Of a stretch of DNA of 64,000 nucleotides, positions 53,913 through 61,449 are shown piece after piece. Below the pieces are notes generated by a model that did not search any database, was not told the origin of the DNA, and was given only the letters and a program-made list of their open reading frames with translations. How positions within the stretch are numbered: the stretch's first letter is position 1; every line of letters starts with the position of its first letter. The stretch is from Sphingobacteriales bacterium 50-39 (lineage in GTDB: Bacteria > Bacteroidota > Bacteroidia > Chitinophagales > Chitinophagaceae). A program made the position numbers and the translations under genes. The stretch spans positions 186,001 through 250,000 of the forward strand of contig MKTZ01000027.1 of NCBI GenBank assembly GCA_001898505.1, given 5' to 3'.

Positions 53913-54542
53913 ATGAAAAGAATAACCGTTCTCCTGTTGGCAGCCACGCTGCTTTTCTCCTGTAAGCAAAAAGACAAGCACCTGGACCCCAATAAACAGG
54001 TCGATGAAGGCGCTGTAAAAGGGGAGACCTATGTCAGCCAGGACATTGGCTGGACCATTGCCATTCCAAAGGGCTGGACTGTCGTCAGCCGTGACCAGAC
54101 GGAAGCCAACGAGAAGAAGGGGGCGGAAGCCATAAGGAAGGCCACCAATACAGCCATCGATATGAGCGGGCTGAAACATCTTATCAGCTTCCAGAAAGAC
54201 AAGTTCAATTCATTTATGTCCACGACGGAGCCATTCCCCAATGACAGCCCCGGCGCATTTGAAGATAATTGCGCCACTGTCTATAAGATGATCTACGAAG
54301 CGTATGCTTCACAGGGCATCCGTTCCGACACTTCCTCCTTCGTGGAAGTGATACACGGGCATAAGTTCAATTCGTTCCACACTACGCTTTATAGCAAGGA
54401 TGGGAAAGTTATTCTTCGGCAGCTGCTGTATTCCAAGCTGATCAATAAAAAGGACTTTTCGGTGACCATCAATTACAACAACGAAGATGACAAGAAGGTA
54501 ATGATGGATGCATTTACGAATAGCTCGCTCAAGGGAGATTAG
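53913..54542 (+). CDS. lipoprotein of unknown function
   Basis: A 209-residue lipoprotein with lipobox LLFSC at about residue 16, so it should be membrane bound. The mature part (IGWTIAIPKGWTVVSRDQTEANEKKG, then FVEVIHGHKFNSFHTTLYS) looks like a PsbP/MOG1-type domain seen in many Bacteroidota lipoproteins. The frame could start 45 nt earlier, but that would put the terminator hairpin in the coding region. Expression through the terminator just before its ATG is puzzling; see findings. Confidence 0.7.
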   Translation: MKRITVLLLAATLLFSCKQKDKHLDPNKQVDEGAVKGETYVSQDIGWTIAIPKGWTVVSRDQTEANEKKGAEAIRKATNTAIDMSGLKHLISFQKDKFNSFMSTTEPFPNDSPGAFEDNCATVYKMIYEAYASQGIRSDTSSFVEVIHGHKFNSFHTTLYSKDGKVILRQLLYSKLINKKDFSVTINYNNEDDKKVMMDAFTNSSLKGD

Positions 54543-54563
54543 GGCCTGCCTTCGCGAATGAAA

Positions 54564-54648
54564 GTTTATTTGCGTTAACAAATAAACAACATATGATTAC
54601 TAGGACTTCCGGCAATGTTTTTTGTCCTATTAACTGAATAAGTTAATA
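54564..54648. promoter_or_regulatory. two AT-rich inverted repeats before the lipoprotein gene
   Basis: GTTTATTTG-CGTTAA-CAAATAAAC (54564-54587) and TATTAACT-GAATA-AGTTAATA (54628-54648) are perfect 9- and 8-bp arms. They lie 22 and 99 bp after the previous stop and the second ends 14 bp before the ATG at 54663. Neither is followed by a T-tract, so they look like operators or stalling stems. Confidence 0.3.
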
Positions 54649-54662
54649 AATATCCTAATATC

Positions 54663-55946
54663 ATGAAAAACACCCACCTGGTTATCATTATTGTCGTGTG
54701 CCTATTTCTATCACAGGCCTGTAAAAAAAGCAGTTCATCTCCAAACACTTCGTCGAAAGGTACCCTTTCCGGAGCGATTACCAGTACCTCATCACAATCT
54801 GTCTCAGGAGCATCCATCATCGTGTTCAATGCCAATACCAACCTGCCAGTAGGAACAATCTCCACCGGCGCCAATGGCAGCTACACCATTCAGCTGGATT
54901 CCGGGAGCTATTATATAAAGATATATGCCCAGGGGTATCAAAGCATACCGCTGCAAGGGTTCAGTGCCGTCCCCTTTACCGTTGTGGCTGACAATACTAC
55001 CACTATCAACTACCAGATGAATACGCTGCAGGTGACGAATGCGGGGCTCATTTCGGGACACTCGACTTCCGGCTCAGGCAGTCCTCTCGCCGGGGTATTG
55101 GTAGTGGCTCATTCGGGTTCAGCGGGCTATTCTTCCGTGACAGACAACAACGGCAACTATACCATTTACAATGTTCCGGCAGGAAGCTATTCCGTACAGG
55201 GATTTATAGCCTCCTATAACTCGGATTCTGTTAACGCCACCGTTAGCAGCGGCAGCACTCCCGCCACTGCTAATCTTACCCTTAGCTCGGGAGCCCTGGG
55301 AGCGGTCACCGGTATGATCACTTACCTGGCCACTACTAATAAAGACGTGGATGTATCCATCATTAATCCATATACGAGAGAAAGCATCCCCGGTCTTACT
55401 ACCATGACCAATGGCGGCTCTTATACCCTTTCCAATGTACCTAACGGAAATTATATCGCCCGGGCCACATACAGGAACGATACCCTTGTCATGGACCCTG
55501 ACTGGATCCTAAAGAACGGGGAACCTACCGTCGCCGTTGCCGGCGCCAGCGCGACCCGCAATTTCAGTGTCACCGGAAGCGTCCTGCTAGGTTCGCCTAC
55601 CAATAGTCCTTCTTCCACCATACCCACGAAGATATCCGGGACCACGCCAACCTTTACCTGGGCGGCCTACCCCAGCACGAGCGACTATGCAGTGGAAGTC
55701 AGCGATGAGAACGGGAATGTCATCTGGGGCGGCTTCACCGGTAGCGGAGCTGCCATAACGAGAAATGTGACAGTACCTTCGTCTCAAACCAGCATTGTAT
55801 ATAACAGCGATAATTCGGCCACGCAGCCGCTGCAGGCAGGTCACTACTACCGCTGGCGGATCTATGCCTGCAAGAACGTCACCGGCACTCCTTCCTGGAA
55901 ACTGATCTCTACCAGTGAGGACCAGATGGGGCTTATCATGCCATAA
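54663..55946 (+). CDS. lipoprotein with carboxypeptidase-regulatory-like repeats
   Basis: A 427-residue lipoprotein. The lipobox is LSQAC at about residue 19, followed by a Ser-rich linker. There are three beta-sandwich repeats of the carboxypeptidase-regulatory type, each with a D/N-G-x-Y-T/S and L-x-x-G-x-Y pattern (ANGSYTIQLDSGSYYIK, NGNYTIYNVPAGSYSV, GGSYTLSNVPNGNYIA). A C-terminal Ig- or Fn3-like domain (TPTFTWAAYPSTSDYAVEV) follows. The protein is Ser/Thr rich and may display or bind carbohydrate; that is inference. It is followed by a terminator with a poly-G loop and is likely monocistronic. Confidence 0.83.
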   Translation: MKNTHLVIIIVVCLFLSQACKKSSSSPNTSSKGTLSGAITSTSSQSVSGASIIVFNANTNLPVGTISTGANGSYTIQLDSGSYYIKIYAQGYQSIPLQGFSAVPFTVVADNTTTINYQMNTLQVTNAGLISGHSTSGSGSPLAGVLVVAHSGSAGYSSVTDNNGNYTIYNVPAGSYSVQGFIASYNSDSVNATVSSGSTPATANLTLSSGALGAVTGMITYLATTNKDVDVSIINPYTRESIPGLTTMTNGGSYTLSNVPNGNYIARATYRNDTLVMDPDWILKNGEPTVAVAGASATRNFSVTGSVLLGSPTNSPSSTIPTKISGTTPTFTWAAYPSTSDYAVEVSDENGNVIWGGFTGSGAAITRNVTVPSSQTSIVYNSDNSATQPLQAGHYYRWRIYACKNVTGTPSWKLISTSEDQMGLIMP

Positions 55947-55971
55947 AATATATTCCTAAATTCTAATTCAA

Positions 55972-56005
55972 GGACAGAGTGGGGGGGGGGCTCTCTGTCC
56001 TTTTT
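55972..56005 (+). terminator. terminator hairpin with a ten-G loop
   Basis: Stem GGACAGAG / CTCTGTCC (8 bp), loop T-G10-CT, then five T. The homopolymer of ten G is the longest in the window and may vary in length between cells or assemblies. Confidence 0.8.
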
Positions 56006-56006
56006 A

Positions 56007-58406
56007 TTATTCTGTTCTCAGCCGCCGGGCCGGATTGACGATGGCTGCCCTGATAGCCTGGATTCCCACCGTCAGCAGACCCAGTGCAGCCACACCCGAA
56101 GCTGCTATTACGAAAGTCCAGATGCTGATGGGCGTGCGGTAGGCAAAGTCTTCCAGCCACCTATATATCCCCCACCATGCCAGCGGGCAGGCGATGACGG
56201 TCGCCAACAGTAATAATCCTGCAAGCTCCTTCGAGAAGAGTATTACTACGTGATGGATGCCTGCTCCCAGCACTCTGCGGATGACGACCTCCCTGGCGCG
56301 TTGTTCTGCTGCATAATTGACCAATCCGAACAGTCCCAGAAAGGCGATGATAAGAGAGAGGATGGTAAGGGTAACGAATAGACCACCGATGCGTTGATCC
56401 GCCGCGTATAGTTTTGCGAAATCGTCATCCAGGAAAGAGTAAGCAAAGGGAGATGCATTGCTCAAATCATGATAATATCTCCTAATATTCGCTATGAGTT
56501 CGGAGATATTTTCGGTGCGTAGCCGGAAGGCGAAGGCATTGTTATTCGACGAGGGACAGAATACGATGGGTTCGATCTTTTTGTGGAGGGACCCTGTGTT
56601 GAAATCCTTTACGACACCGATGATATGGAAGGGCGTTACCGGGTCGGGACCGGTATATATCAGCTCGCCAAGCGGGTCGGGATAGCCCAATAGCCGGGCT
56701 GCCGTTTCATTGATCAGAACGCTGGAAGAGTCTGTCCGCAGCAAGGGCGAAAAATTCCTTCCTGCCGTCATCTGTATGCCCAGGGTGGGTATATAGTCTG
56801 CGTCGATGTGCCAGTCTCCCATCAGAAACGATTCGTTGGCGCGTGCGGATGCGTCCCTGAAAAATCCCCTGGTTCCCATTTGCGGGGTGTTGGGCAGATA
56901 GCCTGTCATGGTGCCGCTGACCACACCCGGTAAAGCTTCCACCATGTGTTTGAAGGTTTCGGCTTTTTCTCCCAGGTATTTTGTCTGCCGGATGGTCAAT
57001 ACCTGTTCCCTAATATAACCCAGAGGTTTTGTACGGATATAATGCAGCTGGTTGTAGATGCCCAGGGTCATGACGACGAGTATGATGGCTGTTCCAAACT
57101 GAAACACTACCAGCCCATTGCGAAGACGGCTTTTCTTAAAACCCAGGCTGCCGTTTAAAACTTTAACGGGCTGGAAAGAGGAGAGGAAGAAGGCGGGATA
57201 GCTACCCGACAGCAAGCCTACGATCAGTGTCACTGCGAGCAGGGCGGGAATGGTCCATTTGTTCAATAAAAGAGCTATGGAGAATGATCTTCCGGTGAAT
57301 TGCGAGAACCATGGTAACAGCAGTATGGCTAATCCAATGGCAAGAATGAGGGACATTCCGCTGGTGAGCATGGCTTCCTGCAGGAATCGAAGGATGAGCT
57401 TTTTCCGGCTGCTGCCCAGTACTTTTCTTACTCCTACCTCTTTGCTGCGCCGGGCGCTGCGGGCTGTGGAAAGGTTCATAAAATTGACGCAGGCCACGAG
57501 CAGGATAAGGACCGCCAGTGCGATAAAGATATAGATGTAACGGATGTTCCCGTTGGGCTCGAATTCTCCCATGACATTGGAATGGAGATGGATTTGTCGC
57601 AGGGGCATGGAGTAATAGTGGAAGTAATTACCTTTTTTTGCCATATCACCGGGGGCATCGTGTAATTGCTGCTGCACCTGCGGGGCGATATATCTGGTAA
57701 CGACGTCGGCCAGGGTACGGTCTACTTCAGCCGTATTGACCCCGGGCTGTGCGAGCAGATAGGTGGCCGAGTAAAGGTTGATCCAGGCGTTGTTGTTATT
57801 AAAAGTTTTTCCCGCGAGGGATTTTATAAGGTCCAGATGAAAATGGGATGCGGGCGGCATGTCCTGCATGACTCCTGTGATGGCATAGGAAGTGGTATCG
57901 TCGTCCATCAGCAGGATGCGGCCGAGCGCATCGGTGCTGTTAAAATATTTTTTGGACAGGCTGGCGGAGATGACGAGCGAATTGGGGGTTGCCAGGGCTG
58001 TCTGGGGATTGCCGGCTACCAGGGGCAGGGTGAATACCTGGAAAAGGGAGGGGTCTGCCAGCACGGCATTTGATTCCATCCATGTATTGGTCCCATTTTT
58101 TACCAGCACGCCACCCTGGATGCGGCGTATGTGTACGGCCGCCTGGATCTGCGGATAGTCTTTTATCAGGGCTGGTCCCATCGGCCCCGGGGTCGCGACG
58201 CTGTTGATGCCATTCCCGTTGATGTGGATGTCGGAGACGACACGGAAGATACGGTCAGCATTTTTGTGATAGCTGTCATAACGCAGCTCGTCTGTCACGA
58301 ACAGGGTGATCAGAAGGCAGACCGCCAGCCCCAGGGCCAGGCCGATGATATTGATGGCGGAGAAGAGGAGGTCTTTGCGGAGGCCTCGCAGATAGTTTTT
58401 AAGCAT
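56007..58406 (-). CDS. FtsX/MacB-type ABC transporter permease
   Basis: A 799-residue permease with the same architecture as the one at 20258: an N-terminal helix (LLFSAINIIGLALGLAVCLLI), a MacB-like periplasmic domain, then ARRSKEVGVRKVLGSSRKK with FtsX helices. A second periplasmic domain and the final module (RAREVVIRRVLGAG) follow. No ATPase gene is adjacent. The two are paralogues placed 33 kb apart and in opposite orientation. Its 3' end faces the poly-G terminator. Such permeases may serve lipoprotein or peptide export with a shared ATPase. Confidence 0.88.
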   Translation of the reverse strand: MLKNYLRGLRKDLLFSAINIIGLALGLAVCLLITLFVTDELRYDSYHKNADRIFRVVSDIHINGNGINSVATPGPMGPALIKDYPQIQAAVHIRRIQGGVLVKNGTNTWMESNAVLADPSLFQVFTLPLVAGNPQTALATPNSLVISASLSKKYFNSTDALGRILLMDDDTTSYAITGVMQDMPPASHFHLDLIKSLAGKTFNNNNAWINLYSATYLLAQPGVNTAEVDRTLADVVTRYIAPQVQQQLHDAPGDMAKKGNYFHYYSMPLRQIHLHSNVMGEFEPNGNIRYIYIFIALAVLILLVACVNFMNLSTARSARRSKEVGVRKVLGSSRKKLILRFLQEAMLTSGMSLILAIGLAILLLPWFSQFTGRSFSIALLLNKWTIPALLAVTLIVGLLSGSYPAFFLSSFQPVKVLNGSLGFKKSRLRNGLVVFQFGTAIILVVMTLGIYNQLHYIRTKPLGYIREQVLTIRQTKYLGEKAETFKHMVEALPGVVSGTMTGYLPNTPQMGTRGFFRDASARANESFLMGDWHIDADYIPTLGIQMTAGRNFSPLLRTDSSSVLINETAARLLGYPDPLGELIYTGPDPVTPFHIIGVVKDFNTGSLHKKIEPIVFCPSSNNNAFAFRLRTENISELIANIRRYYHDLSNASPFAYSFLDDDFAKLYAADQRIGGLFVTLTILSLIIAFLGLFGLVNYAAEQRAREVVIRRVLGAGIHHVVILFSKELAGLLLLATVIACPLAWWGIYRWLEDFAYRTPISIWTFVIAASGVAALGLLTVGIQAIRAAIVNPARRLRTE

Positions 58407-58440
58407 GCATTCTGCGAGATGCAGGAGGGGAGCTTTTCCA

Positions 58441-58472
58441 TAAAAAAAGCCCGGTCCAGGGTGGACCGGGCT
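58441..58472 (-). terminator. intrinsic terminator of the metalloprotease gene
   Basis: An 11-bp perfect stem AGCCCGGTCCA / TGGACCGGGCT with a 3-nt loop, followed by seven U on the minus strand. It is 64 nt downstream of the metalloprotease stop and before the permease start. Confidence 0.93.
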
Positions 58473-58477
58473 CGTGC

Positions 58478-58516
58478 GCTAATGATGGCCCTTCGGGCAG
58501 CCGGCCTGTGGCCGTC
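58478..58516 (+). repeat. possible divergent copy of the TAATG hairpin element
   Basis: GCTAATGATG is followed by GCCC-TTC-GGGC and GGCC-TGT-GGCC stems. The CGCTAATG start equals that of the uvrA copy on its own strand, while the next bases differ. It is listed as a weaker member. Confidence 0.35.
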
Positions 58517-58536
58517 TCAGTGTTGACAGTGAAAAA

Positions 58537-61110
58537 CTATTTGCTAGGATTCAATGCCTGTTTGATCCTTTCTGCTATATCCTGCAGGTGGTATTTACTC
58601 AGTTTGTCCGTCGTACGGGGTACGGCTGCCAGTATCTCCGTCCGGAGCTCGTTCATCTGCGCCCTGGCGATGGATGGAACGTCCGTGTTTTTGAGATTGC
58701 CTGAAAAGAACAATGCTGCAAACTGTCGGGGCAGGCCTGCCGGTGCGGGGCTCGGGGGAGGTGGATTGATCAGGTTGATCAGGGCCTCGACATAAGTTTT
58801 TTGAAGCGACCGGCGGTAGATATCGATGGGGGCTCCCGTGGCCAGCTCCGACCATACGGCCCGTTTGGCATCGGCCAGCATCTCATCGGGACCATATACA
58901 TTGGCGGCGCCATATCGTCCTGTACAAACGGACATACGGAAAAGTCTTCCTCCTGACAACAGGCTGTTCAGGACATTGGCCTGTACCGTGCCTACGGCCT
59001 CGGTGGCGGCGGGATTGCTGAACTTGTTAAGGATATCCTTATTCAACAGCCAGGCGGGAGTAGTGAACAATTGTTTGCTGAGGAAATCCATGGCCTCTTT
59101 TTGCGTGGCTTTGGGTGTGGGTTCATATATATCACCCGGCTGCTCGATGCTCTTGAAGGTCTCATAGATGCCTCCTACGTTCTTGACCACATGACCCATG
59201 TAGCGGCCGAACTGTCCTACCAGCGCGGAATACATCTCTTCCAGGTTGTCATATTGGTCAGCTTCTTCCTTTGTCCATTCCGGCAACTGGGGCAGGATAC
59301 GCTTCAGGTTCTTTATACCATATTCGCCGGCCTTCATGCTGTTGTCGCTCAGATCTTCCGTCTGCGCGCGCGGGTCGAAATTGAAACCTTCACCGCCAAA
59401 CCATAGACGAGGATTGGATCTCAGACTGTCGATGGCCCATTTGTTCAGGATCTTTTTATCTTCTTCTTCGTCCTTTGTGCCGTCTATGCCTTTATAGCCC
59501 CAGAGGATGGCCCATTTGTCATAGTCGCCGATACGGGGATAGAGCCCGCGTGGGCCGATATTGTCTTCCGGCTGCGCCACGTAATTGAACCGGGCATAGT
59601 CCATAATGCTGGCTGTATGACCATTGGCCTCTACCCATGCCTTGTTGCGGAGCAGTTCCACCGGTGTCTTGCTGCTGCTGCCCATATTATGACGAAGGCC
59701 TAATGTATGTCCTACTTCGTGAGAGGAGACGAAGCGGATGAGGTCTCCCATCAGCGCGTCGTCGAATTTCATCTTCCGGGCCCTGGGGTCGGAAATGGAG
59801 GCCTGTATAAAGTACCAGTCGTGCACGAGCTTCATCACGTTGTGATACCAGCCGATGTGGCTTTCCAGTATCTCGCCGCTGCGGGGATCGGCTACATTCG
59901 GTCCGTAGGCATTTTCTATATCCGATGCGAAATAGCGGATCACGGAAAAGCGGGCGTCTTCCAGGCTCATTGTCTTGTCATTCTCCGGCCACTCCTTGCC
60001 GACGATGGCATTCTTGAAACCCGCCTTTTCAAAAGCGGCCTGCCAGTCGTTGATCCCTGCGATGAGATAGGGACGCCATTTTTTGGGGGTGGCGGGATCG
60101 ATATAGTATACGATCTGTTTTTTGGGTTCTACCAATTCCCCTCTCTTCCATTTTTCGATGTCTTCATCCTTTGGTTCCAGCCGCCAGCGATGGATGAAGG
60201 TGGAGATTTCCACCCGTTGCTGATCGTCGCCATACATGGTGTATTCGCTGGCGAAATAGCCTACCCGGGAGTCGAAGAGCCGTTTGCGCATGGGCGTTTT
60301 TGGAAGCAGTAAAAAAGAGTTGTTCAATTCCAGTGTGACCGCTCCCGTCACTTCTGCGGCCGGCAACGTTGTGGATGGGAAGGGACCGGCGGCAAAGCCA
60401 CCTGGTGTGGGGGTGGATGCAAATGTTTTTACCGTCTTGATCTCCGTATTGATCGGGTAGGTATGGATGCTTGCGATGTAGCTCCTGTCTGCGGCGAGGC
60501 CGCTGAGATTGAATCTTCTTTTGATGCCCGGGTTCAGGCTTACTGCCTGGTTGTCGCCTTTGAAGAAATCCGTCACATCGATGACCGTCGTACCGGAGGA
60601 GTCCGACCCTTTGCCATATGCTTTTATATCAAAAGCGGCTGCGATCGGGTTCATATTCGAGTTGCTGACCGCCATGGCTATGGGCTGGGTGGAGTCCGTC
60701 GCCACGCTCACGATGGTCAATACCCGCAGGAACAGGGTATTGGAAGGGCCTTTTTCCCAATGGATGGTCTGGAGGTTCACCATCTCGCCGCCATAGCTGC
60801 TGCCCGCTGCTGTTTTGCCATAGCGGGTGCTTACGAGGATGTCCCGGCTCAGGATGGAGTCGGGTATTTCGAAATACCATTTGTCCTCGATGCGATGTAC
60901 CGTGAACAGGCCGGTCTGACTTACGGCCTTGTCGGTGATGACTTCCTTATAGGGTTTTGGTTCCTGTTTGGCGGGTGCGGAGGGCCGGGCAGCTGCGGCG
61001 GCGGGGTTGGCTCCGGGGGTAGCGGGAGGGGTTGCAGGTCTTTGGGCTATGGCCAGGGTAAAGGAGAGGCTCAATACCAGTGTCGTCAATGCATTTTTTC
61101 TCACGATCAT
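58537..61110 (-). CDS. secreted zinc metalloprotease (DUF5117/DUF4953 type)
   Basis: An 857-residue exported protein. A signal peptide (TTLVLSLSFTLAIAQ) is followed by an Ala/Pro-rich linker to residue 55. Then come a beta-rich DUF5117-like part (GLFTVHRIEDKWYFEIPDSIL) and the metzincin site H464-E465-x-x-H468-x-x-G-x-x-H474, with the Met-turn in SIMDYARF. A long C-terminal DUF4953-like segment follows. The active site is complete, so it is probably an active protease of periplasm or surface. It stands alone with its own terminator, 339 bp after the secA 3' end. Confidence 0.92.
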   Translation of the reverse strand: MIVRKNALTTLVLSLSFTLAIAQRPATPPATPGANPAAAAARPSAPAKQEPKPYKEVITDKAVSQTGLFTVHRIEDKWYFEIPDSILSRDILVSTRYGKTAAGSSYGGEMVNLQTIHWEKGPSNTLFLRVLTIVSVATDSTQPIAMAVSNSNMNPIAAAFDIKAYGKGSDSSGTTVIDVTDFFKGDNQAVSLNPGIKRRFNLSGLAADRSYIASIHTYPINTEIKTVKTFASTPTPGGFAAGPFPSTTLPAAEVTGAVTLELNNSFLLLPKTPMRKRLFDSRVGYFASEYTMYGDDQQRVEISTFIHRWRLEPKDEDIEKWKRGELVEPKKQIVYYIDPATPKKWRPYLIAGINDWQAAFEKAGFKNAIVGKEWPENDKTMSLEDARFSVIRYFASDIENAYGPNVADPRSGEILESHIGWYHNVMKLVHDWYFIQASISDPRARKMKFDDALMGDLIRFVSSHEVGHTLGLRHNMGSSSKTPVELLRNKAWVEANGHTASIMDYARFNYVAQPEDNIGPRGLYPRIGDYDKWAILWGYKGIDGTKDEEEDKKILNKWAIDSLRSNPRLWFGGEGFNFDPRAQTEDLSDNSMKAGEYGIKNLKRILPQLPEWTKEEADQYDNLEEMYSALVGQFGRYMGHVVKNVGGIYETFKSIEQPGDIYEPTPKATQKEAMDFLSKQLFTTPAWLLNKDILNKFSNPAATEAVGTVQANVLNSLLSGGRLFRMSVCTGRYGAANVYGPDEMLADAKRAVWSELATGAPIDIYRRSLQKTYVEALINLINPPPPSPAPAGLPRQFAALFFSGNLKNTDVPSIARAQMNELRTEILAAVPRTTDKLSKYHLQDIAERIKQALNPSK

Positions 61111-61391
61111 GTTGGCGTTTTTAATGTCCGTCCTTCAGACGAGCTGCCGGTGGCGTTTTCTGAAGAAGCGGTGAAATTAATGAACCACGCCATTTGCGGC
61201 GAAAAAAAAGGACGAATGGGAGATTGCCCTTAATCGCGTTGTTGATGGGCTTTAATGTATGGCCATGAATAATAGAAAGAATTCAATTATTATGGTGGAT
61301 GATTGGATGACATAAAAAATAGTTACTCCTTTTCTAGTATCTCACAAATTTAGTGGTGTAACGTTGTTTGTCTGCCAGCGAATCGGGAGGT
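61111..61391. other. intergenic region before the metalloprotease
   Basis: It contains a TAATGTCCG element (61122-61130) followed by a CTTCAG / CTGAAG stem (61133-61165), and then AT-rich DNA with no supported gene. The metalloprotease promoter must lie here, but I cannot find a clean -33/-7 pair. Confidence 0.5.
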
Positions 61392-61422
61392 TAAAAAAGA
61401 TCCCGGCCGTTAGGCCGGGATC
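61392..61422 (-). terminator. intrinsic terminator of secA
   Basis: A perfect 10-bp stem GATCCCGGCC / GGCCGGGATC with a 4-nt loop and six U on the minus strand, 27 nt after the secA stop. Confidence 0.93.
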
Positions 61423-61449
61423 ACGAATATGGGGAATAAGTGTAAGTAT

